Part shown: piece by piece, positions 24,027 to 32,864 of the stretch
Layout: every line of letters begins with the position of its first letter
Position numbering within the stretch: the first letter of the stretch is position 1
Assembly: GCA_900543585.1 (NCBI GenBank)
Contig: UQRP01000013.1
Location: 1-58,254 of the forward strand
DNA: 58,254 nucleotides
Direction of reading: 5' to 3'
Source: an uncultured Prevotella sp.
Lineage (GTDB): Bacteria > Bacteroidota > Bacteroidia > Bacteroidales > Bacteroidaceae
Made by a program: the position numbers and the translations under genes
The notes under the pieces: generated by a model
Told to the model about the DNA's origin: nothing
Database searches by the model: none
Seen by the model: the letters and a program-made list of their open reading frames with translations, nothing else

Positions 24027-25373
24027 ATGACAATGACAAACAGAAATATACCTCCGCGCCGTATCGCGCAGAGCATCATCAACTCACTCAAAGGCGGTGT
24101 TGTGCCTCGCGTAGGCTTGCCCTATGTCACTGTAGGCCGCCGCAAAGAGATTGAAGCCTTACTCCATGATGTGGAGATAGTGGGGGAGGGCGGTGCCTCC
24201 TTCCGCTTCATCGTTGGCAAATACGGCTCGGGCAAGTCCTTTCTCTTGCAGACAATCCGTAACTATGTCATGGACCGCAACTTTGTTGTCGTCGACGCTG
24301 ACCTCTCTCCTGAGCGGCGGCTGCACGGCAACCAAGGTCAGGGACTGGCCACCTATCGCGAACTCATCCGCAACCTCAGCGTGAAGTCTAAGCCCGAGGG
24401 CGGGGCGCTGGTCATGGTCCTCGACCGCTGGATTAACTCTGTGCAGACGGCAACGGCGCAGCAGGAACAGCTCAGCATGGACGCACCGGGCTTCAACGAG
24501 GCCGTGGAAGCGCATATCATGACCGTTATCCGGCAGATGCAGGACTTGGTCCACGGTTTTGATTTCGCCCGACTGCTGACGCTCTATTTCCGTGCCTTTG
24601 TCAATGGCGACGACGAGCTCAAGGGCAAGGTGCTGAAATGGTTCCGTGGGGAATACGCCACGAAGACCGAGGCGCGACAGGAGCTCGGGGTAACGGTCAT
24701 CATCTCCGACGATGACTGGTATGACTATCTCAAGCTTTTCGCTTTCTTCTTTCGCCAGGCAGGCTACAGCGGACTGATGGTCTTCATCGACGAACTCGTC
24801 AACATCTACAAGATTCCCAACGCTATCTCGCGGCAATACAACTATGAGAAGATTCTCACTATGTACAACGACGCCCTCCAGGGTAAGGCGCAGTATATCG
24901 GTACCATCATGAGCGGTACACCGCAGTGTGTTGAGGATCGCCACCGCGGCATCTACAGCTATGAGGCCTTGCGCTCGCGCCTCACCGAGGGCAAGTTCTC
25001 GCAGCAGGGCCATCAGGATCTCCTCGGTCCCGTACTGCGTCTCTTACCACTCACCAACGAGGAGATGCTCGTCCTCTCCGAGAAACTTGCCGACATCCAT
25101 GCTGCCCTGTATGGTTATGAGCGCACGGTGACAGACAGCGACCTCGCCACCTTCATCCAGATAGAATATATCCGCATTGGCGCCGACGGCAACATCACGC
25201 CGCGAGAGGTCATCCGCGACTTCATCGAGCTACTTGACATCACGGTGCAGAACCCTGGTAGCAGCGTCGGCGATATCCTCCACAGCGATGCCTTCTCCTA
25301 TGCACGCCCTGAACTGGAACAACAGCAGGAGCAGCAGACCGCCGGAACTGACTTTGCAGAGTTTACGCTATGA
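24027..25373 (+). CDS. BrxD-like (DUF2791) P-loop ATPase
   Basis: This 448-residue ATPase matches the BREX-system ATP-binding family. It opens with PPRRIAQSIINSLKGGVVPR and GLPYVTVGRRKEI, has Walker A GKYGSGKS at 64-71 and Walker B MVFIDEL near 251-257, and carries the family hallmark MSGTPQCVEDRHRGIYSYEALRSRL-type loop after it. In BREX type 2 loci the homologue BrxD accompanies the BrxHI helicase, as here. It overlaps the helicase gene by four bases (ATGA), so translation is probably coupled. No BrxC, PglZ or PglX is nearby. A second ATG at 24033 could be the start. Its C-terminus is Gln/Glu-rich. Confidence 0.87.
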   Translation: MTMTNRNIPPRRIAQSIINSLKGGVVPRVGLPYVTVGRRKEIEALLHDVEIVGEGGASFRFIVGKYGSGKSFLLQTIRNYVMDRNFVVVDADLSPERRLHGNQGQGLATYRELIRNLSVKSKPEGGALVMVLDRWINSVQTATAQQEQLSMDAPGFNEAVEAHIMTVIRQMQDLVHGFDFARLLTLYFRAFVNGDDELKGKVLKWFRGEYATKTEARQELGVTVIISDDDWYDYLKLFAFFFRQAGYSGLMVFIDELVNIYKIPNAISRQYNYEKILTMYNDALQGKAQYIGTIMSGTPQCVEDRHRGIYSYEALRSRLTEGKFSQQGHQDLLGPVLRLLPLTNEEMLVLSEKLADIHAALYGYERTVTDSDLATFIQIEYIRIGADGNITPREVIRDFIELLDITVQNPGSSVGDILHSDAFSYARPELEQQQEQQTAGTDFAEFTL

Positions 25374-27931
25374 ACATTTTCTCCCGCTATTCCCCTGCCA
25401 TCCAACGCTATATCTACGAAGAGGGCTGGCAGTCGCTCCGCGCCATCCAGGCCGCAGCGGGCGATGCCATCTTCAATACCGACGCCAATGTCCTGCTCTC
25501 AGCCTCCACGGCAGCGGGAAAGACCGAGGCGGCTTTCTTCCCTATCATCACGCTCTTGCAGGAGCAGCCGCCGGCTTTCATTGGTTGTCTGTACATCGCA
25601 CCGCTGAAGGCGCTCATCAACGACCAGTTTGTGCGACTCAACGACATCTGTCGTGAGTGTGGCGTAGAGGTTTGGCACTGGCATGGCGACGTGTCGCAGG
25701 AACAAAAGAAAAAACTCATGCGCCATCCTTCGGGCATCTTGCAGATCACACCTGAGAGCTTGGAAGCCATGCTCATGCACCGCCACTCTCAGATACCATC
25801 GCTCTTCGGCGACCTGCGCTTTGTAGTCATTGACGAGATCCACTCCTTCCTCCGTGGCGACCGCGGCGGTCAGACACTCTGTCTGCTCGAGCAGCTGCAA
25901 CGTCTGGCGGGTGTCGTGCCGCGGCGCGTGGGCCTCTCAGCCACGATTGGCGATCTGAAGATGGTGGGCAACTTCCTGGCAGCGGGGACAGGGCGGGGCA
26001 CGGTCATACCACGAGTCAAGGCACCGGGAGCGAAGTGGAGAATCTCGGTGGCTCACTTCTTCAACAATGGGGAACAGGCCAAAATGCCGGTCCAAGCGGA
26101 TGCCCGCATAGCACTGCCCGAGGAGCAGACTTCTATTACGGGAGGTATCCTTCGGGGGCATTACGATAAGGAGAAAATCAATGGCTATGACCCGTTCCAG
26201 ACCAATGTGGAGCCATCGCGACCCTCTGATATACGCAGAGAGATGAAAGGCGGCAGCCCGTTCAACCAAAACGACGACAACGCCAATGCACGTCCTACAA
26301 CGGATAACAACGACCGCGTGAATGCCGGCAGCAACGACTCTGTGTATGCGGACAACAAGGAACCGTTGACCGCCGCTGCCGACCCGGGGCTGCTCTATGT
26401 CTTCAATCACACGCGTGGTCATAAGTGTCTTGTCTTTTCCAACTCGCGTGAGGAGTGTGAGACGGTGTGTGCTACGTTGAGGATGTACTGTGAGGCTGTG
26501 CATGAGCCCGACCGCTTCCTTATCCACCACGGTAACCTCTCGACGAGCTACCGCGAGAGTGCCGAGGAGGAGATGAAACGCGACGATTCGCTGGCCACCG
26601 TGTGCACCACGTCGACCTTGGAGTTAGGCATCGACATCGGGCGCTTGGAGCGTGCTTTCCAAATCGACGCGCCCTTCACCGTGAGCTCTTTCCTGCAGCG
26701 CATGGGACGGACGGGGCGGCGGGGCGCACCCTCGGAGATGTGGTTTGTCATCCGTGAGGACCACGCTGAGCAACGTGCGCTCATGCCCGAGACGATACCC
26801 TGGAAGCTCTTGCAGGCCATCGCCCTGATTGAACTCTATCTGAAAGACCGCTGGGTGGAGCCACCACGCACAGGGCGTCTTCCCTATTCGCTGCTCTACC
26901 ATCAGACAATGTCGACACTGGCCTCGGGAGGTGAGATGACACCGGCCGAGCTGGCTCGCCGTGTACTCACGTTGAGCTATTTCCATCATGTTTCGCAGGA
27001 TGACTACCGTGTCCTGCTACGCCATCTGCTCAAAATCGACCATATTGAGACGACGGAGCGCGGTGGCCTCATCGTCGGTCTCAAAGGCGAGCGCGTCGTC
27101 AACAACTTCAAGTTCTATGCCGTCTTCCAGGACAACGAGGAATACAAGGTGCGCTGTGAGTCGCAGGAATTAGGCACCATCGTCAAGCCGCCACCCGTGC
27201 GCGACAAGATCGCCATTGCCGGCCGCGTGTGGGTTGTTGAAGAGGTGGACCGCAACCGACATGTGGTCTATTGCCATCCTGTCAAGGGCATTGTACCCGC
27301 CTATTTTGGTGACGAGCCTGGCGACATTCACACGAGGATATTAGAGAAGATGCACGATATATTGGCACCGGTCGATTCGGCATTTCACCCTGAGGCATCA
27401 GACCACCCGTCGGATGGTCAGCGGCTCCTGGCCTACAGTGCTCTGCTGCCTCATGCCCGTGCCCGGCTGGCGCAAGCCCGTGATGCCGCTGCAAAGTCAG
27501 GACTTGGCGTCAGATGGCTGCTGCCATTGGGTGGACGGATGTATGCCCTTTTCCCGTGGTTGGGCAGCTATGCTTTCTTGGCTATGGAGCGTTTTCTGCG
27601 GATTCGATGTGGCGCTCGGCTGGGGCTGAAAGGCTTCGACTCTGTACGGCCTTATTACATGCAGTTTACAATGTCGGTCTCACCGGAGGAGTTCTTCGCC
27701 ATTCTTGCCGAAGAGATTCAGAAACCCCTCGACGCCATGGAGTTGCTCTATCCCAACGAGACGCCTATCTTTGACAAATACGATGATATCCTGCCCGTAG
27801 AGCTCACCCGAAAGGGGTTTGCCTACGGCGTGCTCGATGTCAAAGGTATGGCGGAGCGCGTTCGGCAGATGTGTGGCGTGGAAGGGGTTAATAGGATAGG
27901 GAGTGAGCAGGCGAGTGATAAAAATAGTTAG
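25370..27931 (+). CDS. BrxHI/Lhr-like superfamily 2 helicase
   Basis: An 853-residue DEAD/DEAH-family helicase. Motif I is STAAGKTEAAF (45-55), motif Ia YIAPLKALIND, motif II VIDEIHSF near 152, motif III GLSATIG, motif V TLELGIDIG and motif VI QRMGRTGRRG. The helicase C-domain is followed by a winged-helix and an Lhr-type accessory region. Between the two RecA lobes, around residues 233-337, lies an Asn/Asp/Arg-rich low-complexity stretch that looks like an insertion. It is last in the three-gene TerB/BrxD-like/helicase cassette. The predicted activity is ATP-driven DNA or RNA unwinding, probably in defence or DNA maintenance. Confidence 0.88.
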   Translation: MNIFSRYSPAIQRYIYEEGWQSLRAIQAAAGDAIFNTDANVLLSASTAAGKTEAAFFPIITLLQEQPPAFIGCLYIAPLKALINDQFVRLNDICRECGVEVWHWHGDVSQEQKKKLMRHPSGILQITPESLEAMLMHRHSQIPSLFGDLRFVVIDEIHSFLRGDRGGQTLCLLEQLQRLAGVVPRRVGLSATIGDLKMVGNFLAAGTGRGTVIPRVKAPGAKWRISVAHFFNNGEQAKMPVQADARIALPEEQTSITGGILRGHYDKEKINGYDPFQTNVEPSRPSDIRREMKGGSPFNQNDDNANARPTTDNNDRVNAGSNDSVYADNKEPLTAAADPGLLYVFNHTRGHKCLVFSNSREECETVCATLRMYCEAVHEPDRFLIHHGNLSTSYRESAEEEMKRDDSLATVCTTSTLELGIDIGRLERAFQIDAPFTVSSFLQRMGRTGRRGAPSEMWFVIREDHAEQRALMPETIPWKLLQAIALIELYLKDRWVEPPRTGRLPYSLLYHQTMSTLASGGEMTPAELARRVLTLSYFHHVSQDDYRVLLRHLLKIDHIETTERGGLIVGLKGERVVNNFKFYAVFQDNEEYKVRCESQELGTIVKPPPVRDKIAIAGRVWVVEEVDRNRHVVYCHPVKGIVPAYFGDEPGDIHTRILEKMHDILAPVDSAFHPEASDHPSDGQRLLAYSALLPHARARLAQARDAAAKSGLGVRWLLPLGGRMYALFPWLGSYAFLAMERFLRIRCGARLGLKGFDSVRPYYMQFTMSVSPEEFFAILAEEIQKPLDAMELLYPNETPIFDKYDDILPVELTRKGFAYGVLDVKGMAERVRQMCGVEGVNRIGSEQASDKNS

Positions 27932-27937
27932 AAAATA

Positions 27938-27964
27938 ATGATATTATCATTATGATGGTATCAT
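27938..27964. promoter_or_regulatory. Two tandem palindromes ATGAT-nnn-ATCAT
   Basis: ATGATATTATCAT (27938-27950) and ATGATGGTATCAT (27952-27964) are each dyad symmetric, agree at 11 of 13 positions and are offset by 14 bp. They lie 17-43 bases upstream of the -7 box TATCTTTG at 27981-27988, where an operator for the next operon would be expected. Confidence 0.5.
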
Positions 27965-27980
27965 ATTGGGAATTGTTGAG

Positions 27981-27988
27981 TATCTTTG
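27981..27988 (+). promoter_or_regulatory. -7 box of the B3/B4-coaW-uptake operon
   Basis: TATCTTTG lies 57 bases before the start codon. The -33 position has no TTG. Confidence 0.5.
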
Positions 27989-28045
27989 TCGTGACGACTA
28001 TATAGGAGAAGGTATTGTTGAAGAATTTAAAACTTTGTGATTGAT

Positions 28046-28711
28046 ATGAAAGTGATTGTTTCAGAAGAGATAGAACGAGTGTGCCCCGACTTTGTCGGAG
28101 CCTGCCTTGAGGCCAAGGTGAAGAATTCGCCCTATTGCCAGCCGCTTTGGGATGAAATCAATGCCTTGGGCGAACATTTCCGTCAGACGCTCACCACAGA
28201 GTCGTTGAAGGAGATACCCAGTATTGCGGCTACGCGCAGCGTCTATCGCGCTTGTGGTAAAGACCCATCGCGTTATCGTCCGGCTGCCGAGGCCCTGATT
28301 CGCCGCATGCTGCAAGGAAAAAGCCTCTATCAGATTGATACGCTCGTAGACCTTGTCAACGTTGCCAGCATTGCCTTCGGATACAGCATCGGGGGATTTG
28401 ATGCCGACAAGTTCAAGGGTGATACCCTGACGCTCGGCATTGGCCGTGAGGGTGAACCTTATGAGGGCATCGGACGAGGAATGATTAATATCGCTGGATT
28501 GCCGGTCTACAGAGATGCAGAGGGCGGTGTGGGTACGCCGACCTCAGACAATGAGCGTACGAAGATGGAAATCGGTACAACCCATCTCGTTGTCCTCATC
28601 AATGGCTATGACGGCGACGAGAAGCGTGTCAGAGAGAATGCGGAATATATCCAGACTTTGATAAGAAAATATTGTGAGAGTGATGGTGGCTCTTACTTCA
28701 TCTATAAATAA
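28046..28711 (+). CDS. B3/B4 tRNA-binding-domain protein
   Basis: A 221-residue stand-alone protein resembling the B3/B4 domain of bacterial PheRS beta, the domain that edits misacylated tRNA. Motifs include SIAATRSVYRACGKDPSRYRPA, the family hallmark, and VDLVNVASIAFGYSIGGFD. Free-standing forms are widespread, and a substrate is not established. The ATG at 28046 is chosen over a GTG at 28037. It is six bases from the kinase gene and looks like the first gene of a four-gene operon. Confidence 0.85.
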   Translation: MKVIVSEEIERVCPDFVGACLEAKVKNSPYCQPLWDEINALGEHFRQTLTTESLKEIPSIAATRSVYRACGKDPSRYRPAAEALIRRMLQGKSLYQIDTLVDLVNVASIAFGYSIGGFDADKFKGDTLTLGIGREGEPYEGIGRGMINIAGLPVYRDAEGGVGTPTSDNERTKMEIGTTHLVVLINGYDGDEKRVRENAEYIQTLIRKYCESDGGSYFIYK

Positions 28712-28717
28712 TACATT

Positions 28718-29536
28718 ATGGTAATAGGCATCGATGTGGGCATCAGCACCACCAAGATAGTTGGCATTAATGACGAGGGCGTTGTGGTCTCTCCCATTCG
28801 AATTCGTGCCACCGACCCAGTGACCTCGCTCTATGGAGCTTTTGGTAAATATTTGTATGACAACCAAATAGCGCTCAAAGATGTGGAGCATGTGATGATT
28901 ACCGGCGTAGGGGCAGCCTATGTCAACAACCCCATCTATGGTTTGCCGACGGACAAGGCTGAAGAGTTTATCGCCGATGGCCTCGGCGCTCGCTATGAGA
29001 CGGGCCTGGAGCGCATGATTGTCGTCTCCATGGGCACCGGCACCAGTCTTGTGCAATGTGACGCGGACGGTATACGGCATATCGGCGGTATCGGACTCGG
29101 CGGTGGTACGTTGGCAGGGCTCAGCAGGGTTATCCTCAAGACCGATGACATGAAGCAGCTTATCTCGCTGGCTATGCAGGGAGACATCTCGAATATAGAC
29201 CTACAGATTGGTGACATCTCGCCTAATCCGCTGCCTGGGCTGCCGAAGCATGCTACGGCGTCACTCTTTGGTAAGGCAAAGAGCAATGCGACAAGGGAGG
29301 ATATAGCCAGAGGCATCATCACCACGGTGCTGCAAACGATAGGTTCGGCAACTATCCTTGCCTCGCTCAATAGTGGCATTACAGAGTATGTTCTCATTGG
29401 CAACCTCACGCTCATGCCACAGTGCAAGCTCGTCTTCCCAGGACTGGAGAAACTGTATAAAGTTCATTTCATTATTCCTAAATACTCCGAATTTTGCACT
29501 GCCATAGGAGCAGCCTTGAGCTTCCGCCATGAATAG
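28718..29536 (+). CDS. coaW: Type II pantothenate kinase
   Basis: This 272-residue enzyme phosphorylates pantothenate with ATP, the first step of coenzyme A synthesis. The N-terminal phosphate loop GIDVGISTTKIVG and the later VVSMGTGTSLV and GIGLGGGTLAGL motifs mark the acetate-kinase/Hsp70 fold of type II (CoaW, eukaryote-like) enzymes, distinct from CoaA and type III CoaX. It overlaps the next gene by eight bases. Confidence 0.9.
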   Translation: MVIGIDVGISTTKIVGINDEGVVVSPIRIRATDPVTSLYGAFGKYLYDNQIALKDVEHVMITGVGAAYVNNPIYGLPTDKAEEFIADGLGARYETGLERMIVVSMGTGTSLVQCDADGIRHIGGIGLGGGTLAGLSRVILKTDDMKQLISLAMQGDISNIDLQIGDISPNPLPGLPKHATASLFGKAKSNATREDIARGIITTVLQTIGSATILASLNSGITEYVLIGNLTLMPQCKLVFPGLEKLYKVHFIIPKYSEFCTAIGAALSFRHE

Positions 29537-30620
29537 AATCGTATCTTTATTGTTCATCGTCCTCCTCCTTGTGTCATGCAATGGTGGTAGAGGCAATAAG
29601 GCGGCAGGAGATGCTGCACATTTCCAGTATGCTCAACTTCTGACGGTAGACAGCTCTGCTGAGGGACGTTCGTATATTGTCAGTGATCCTTGGCAGAAGG
29701 GGCGAGTGTTGCAGAGCATCCCTGCCAGAAAGCCCTTCCACCGTGTGGTCGTCTTCACGACGTCACATTGCCAGCTGTTAGAATATCTTGGTCTGGCGGA
29801 CAGAATAGTGGGGGTGTGCGATGCTAAGTATATACTTATAAAGGATATACAGCGTCGTTTGCGGCTTCCTAAAGGGGTCCAAGGCAAGATTGTAGACTGT
29901 GGAAGTTCTATGCAACCGGATATAGAGCGCATTGTAGCTCTGAAGCCGGATGCCATTATTATCAGTCCTTATGAGGGCATGGGCCTCGGACAACTCGGCA
30001 AGACGGGCATTCCTGTCATTTTGGCCGCTGACTATATGGAGACATCCTCTCTCGGACGTGCCGAATGGATGCGCTATTATGGCAGGCTCTTTGGTTGTGG
30101 CGCAAAGGCTGACTCTCTCTTCCATGTTGTGGACTCCACTTATGCAGCGCTGAAAAAGTATGCATCGACCTTACCTAAGGGAAAGAGTCTGCTCACTGAG
30201 CGGATGACAGGGGCAACATGGTATGTTCCGGGTGGAAAAAGCACTATAGCAGCTGTCATCAGAGATGCCCATGGCGGCTATGCTTTCGCTGACGACGGGC
30301 ATAGTGGCAGCCTGCCCTTGAGTTTCGAACAGGTGCTGGCGAAGGCTGGGCAATCGGATATCTGGGCATTTAAATACAATGGTCCAGGGATGATGACGAA
30401 GAGCGACCTGCTACGGGAATTTCATGGCTATGATGCCTTGAAGGCCTTCAGAACAGGACAAATTTATGAATGTGACTGCACGGTTGTGCCCTATTTTGAG
30501 GAAGTGAGCTGGCGTCCAGACTATCTGTTAAGGGAGATGATACAGTTGCTGCATCCTGATACGAAGTTGGGGGGATTGAGATATTACAAAAAACTGAGTG
30601 TGACAGATGATGGCAGATAA
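29529..30620 (+). CDS. Iron-complex/cobalamin ABC transporter substrate-binding lipoprotein
   Basis: A 363-residue lipoprotein with the lipobox LLLVSC near residue 17. The periplasmic-binding domain (family 2, BtuF/FhuD class) is shown by RVVVFTTSHCQLLEYLGLADRIVGV, the LKPDAIIISPY motif and a DIWAFKYNGPG segment. The ligand could be cobalamin, haem or a ferric complex, and the sequence does not decide. It overlaps coaW by eight bases and the permease by 14, so all are co-translated. Confidence 0.88.
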   Translation: MNRIVSLLFIVLLLVSCNGGRGNKAAGDAAHFQYAQLLTVDSSAEGRSYIVSDPWQKGRVLQSIPARKPFHRVVVFTTSHCQLLEYLGLADRIVGVCDAKYILIKDIQRRLRLPKGVQGKIVDCGSSMQPDIERIVALKPDAIIISPYEGMGLGQLGKTGIPVILAADYMETSSLGRAEWMRYYGRLFGCGAKADSLFHVVDSTYAALKKYASTLPKGKSLLTERMTGATWYVPGGKSTIAAVIRDAHGGYAFADDGHSGSLPLSFEQVLAKAGQSDIWAFKYNGPGMMTKSDLLREFHGYDALKAFRTGQIYECDCTVVPYFEEVSWRPDYLLREMIQLLHPDTKLGGLRYYKKLSVTDDGR

Positions 30621-31647
30621 GAGCAAGAGTCAGAGAACTGAGCACGACTTCCGCTATGGCATTCTTCCGACTTTAGGCATTGTCTTCGTGGCTTTGATAC
30701 TGTTCATCGTGAGTATCTTTCATGGCAGTGTGGATATTCCGAGCGACGATGTCGTCAAAATCTTGGCGGGTAAGGACGATAACCCTGCCTGGCGATACAT
30801 TATTATATATAGTAGGCTCCCGCAGGCTCTCACGGCTTTGTTGGCAGGAGGTGCGCTGTCGGTGAGTGGGCTGTTATTGCAGACTTTCTTCCGCAATCCA
30901 CTTGCTGCACCGGATATTTTTGGTGTGACGAGTGGGGCCTCCCTTGCTGTGGCGTTGCTCATGCTGGCGCCAGGACTTGTGGCAGGAAGCGCACTAAGCT
31001 ATGTGTCGAGTGTTGTGGCTGCTTTTATAGGGGCTATGGCTGTGACGTTGCTGATATGGATCTTCAGCAGGCGGGTGCGGAGCAGTGTGATTCTTATCAT
31101 TATAGGAATTATGGTGGGATACATCTGCTCGAGTGCTATCACGCTTCTCAATGCGATGGCCACGGAAGAAGGAGTCCGCAACTTTGTTGTCTGGGGAATG
31201 GGCAATTTCTCTTCAGTAGGGATGGACTCTATGCCTATCTTTGCCGTAGTGACAGTGCTTGCGACGATGGCCACCTTTCTTCTCGTCAAGCCGCTTAATG
31301 CCCTCTTGCTCGGTACTCAGTATGCTGAAAGTCTTGGTATTCGTGTACGTCGGATGAGAAATATCCTCCTTTCTCTGACGTGTCTGTTGACAGCGGTAGT
31401 GACAGCTTTCTGTGGACCTATTGCTTTCCTTGCCCTCGCTGTACCTCATTTGGCAAGGCTTGTCATCAAAACATCGGACCACCGCCGGCTCTTGCCCATG
31501 ACAATAGCCATGGGTTCAGCGATAGCCCTAATGTGTAATATTGTTACCACGCTGCCTCATGACGGCACGATATTACCTCTTAATGCTGTGACACCATTGG
31601 TTGGAGCACCGGTGATTATCTATGTCGTTATGAGGCGGCGGTGGTGA
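30607..31647 (+). CDS. FecCD/BtuC-type ABC permease
   Basis: This 346-residue integral membrane protein has the multi-spanning pattern of FecCD/BtuC permeases. Diagnostic segments are SRLPQALTALLAGGALSVSGLLLQTFFRNPLAAPDIFG and GTQYAESLGIRV, and FCGPIAFLALAVPHLARL provides the ATPase contact loop. No ATP-binding protein gene follows: the next gene is the convergent pheS. The ATPase must be encoded elsewhere or shared. No riboswitch was seen upstream of the operon. Confidence 0.9.
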   Translation: MMADKSKSQRTEHDFRYGILPTLGIVFVALILFIVSIFHGSVDIPSDDVVKILAGKDDNPAWRYIIIYSRLPQALTALLAGGALSVSGLLLQTFFRNPLAAPDIFGVTSGASLAVALLMLAPGLVAGSALSYVSSVVAAFIGAMAVTLLIWIFSRRVRSSVILIIIGIMVGYICSSAITLLNAMATEEGVRNFVVWGMGNFSSVGMDSMPIFAVVTVLATMATFLLVKPLNALLLGTQYAESLGIRVRRMRNILLSLTCLLTAVVTAFCGPIAFLALAVPHLARLVIKTSDHRRLLPMTIAMGSAIALMCNIVTTLPHDGTILPLNAVTPLVGAPVIIYVVMRRRW

Positions 31648-31674
31648 TGTCTGTTTAGTTTGCTAAAATAGTAA

Positions 31675-32712
31675 TCAATAAGCGCTCTTAAACTCTTCTA
31701 AGAAGCGGGTGTCGTTCTCAGAGAAGAGGCGCAGATCGTTGACGCCATATTTCAGGTTGGCGATACGCTCTACACCCATACCGAAGGCATAGCCGGTGTA
31801 GACCTCAGGGTCAATGTTGCAGGCAGCAAGATCGTGCGGGTCTACCATACCGCATCCGAGAATCTCCACCCAGCCGGTGTGCTTGCAGAAGTTGCAGCCC
31901 TTACCGCCACAGATGGTGCATGAGATGTCCATCTCAGCGCTGGGCTCTGTGAAGGGGAAGAAGCTCGGGCGCAGGCGAATCTTTGTCTCAGGGCCAAACA
32001 TCTCACGGGCAAAGGTCAGCAGCACCTGCTTCAAGTCGGTGAAGCTCACTCCCTTGTCAACATAGAGTCCCTCCACCTGGTGGAAGAAGCAGTGAGCGCG
32101 GGCTGAGATAGCCTCATTGCGGTAGACACGGCCAGGGCAGAGCACGCGGATAGGCGGCTCATGACTCTCCATATAGTGGGCTTCATCGCCGGAGGTATGA
32201 GAACGTAGCAACACGTTCTTAGTGACGTCGTTGGGATTCTGTGAGATAAAGAAAGTATCCTGCATGTCGCGGGCCGGATGGTCTGCGGCAAAGTTAAGCA
32301 TGGTGAAGACGTGCTGATCATCGTCAATCTCGGGACCATGGTACAGAGTGAAGCCCATACGCTGGAAAATCTCAATAATCTCATTCTTGACAATGGTCAG
32401 CGGGTGGCGTGTGCCCAAGCCGACGGGGTTGGCGGTGCGTGTGAGATCAAGGCTCTCAGAACCCGTCTCAGTTGTAGCTACGCTTTCGCGAAGGCTGTTG
32501 ATCTTCTCCGTGGCGCTCTTCTTCAGCTCATTGATTTTCATACCGAGCTCCTTCTTCTGGTCTTTGGCCACATTGCGGAACTCGCCCATGAGCGCGTTGA
32601 TTTCACCTTTCTTGCTCAGGTACTTGAGTCTGAGCTGCTCTACATCCTCCGCATTCTTCGCGGAGAGCTGCGACACTTCCTTAAGAAGTTCGTCTATTTT
32701 GTCTAATAACAT
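31675..32712 (-). CDS. pheS: Phenylalanyl-tRNA synthetase alpha subunit
   Basis: PheS charges tRNA-Phe as part of an alpha2-beta2 enzyme. At 345 residues it has the typical length. The N-terminal coiled coil (LLKEVSQLSAKNAEDVEQLRLKYLSKKGEI) binds tRNA. Class II motifs are visible as FTLYHGPEIDDD, HTSGDEAHYM, RVYRNEAISARAHCFFHQVEG and the final GFGMGVER-like AFGMGVERIANLKYGV. pheT is not adjacent. The minus-strand -7 box TAACTTTG (32785-32792) lies within a TTGCGTGCAAA sequence. Confidence 0.96.
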   Translation of the reverse strand: MLLDKIDELLKEVSQLSAKNAEDVEQLRLKYLSKKGEINALMGEFRNVAKDQKKELGMKINELKKSATEKINSLRESVATTETGSESLDLTRTANPVGLGTRHPLTIVKNEIIEIFQRMGFTLYHGPEIDDDQHVFTMLNFAADHPARDMQDTFFISQNPNDVTKNVLLRSHTSGDEAHYMESHEPPIRVLCPGRVYRNEAISARAHCFFHQVEGLYVDKGVSFTDLKQVLLTFAREMFGPETKIRLRPSFFPFTEPSAEMDISCTICGGKGCNFCKHTGWVEILGCGMVDPHDLAACNIDPEVYTGYAFGMGVERIANLKYGVNDLRLFSENDTRFLEEFKSAY

Positions 32713-32784
32713 AAATAATAAACTTTTCTCTTTCTCTTTCCTGTCTCTTTCACTCTAAGAGCCGCTAAAGACCCTTGTTGCGTG

Positions 32785-32844
32785 CAAAGTTAATAATTTT
32801 ATCTCATAAAGAACGCCGTATATTAAAAATAATGCGTAATTTTG
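32785..32844. promoter_or_regulatory. Divergent -7 boxes for pheS (minus) and DUF4348 gene (plus)
   Basis: TAACTTTG lies on the minus strand at 32785-32792, and TAATTTTG on the plus strand at 32837-32844, 20 bases before the DUF4348 ATG at 32865. Confidence 0.55.
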
Positions 32845-32864
32845 CGCTTGTTAAAATGTGTGTT

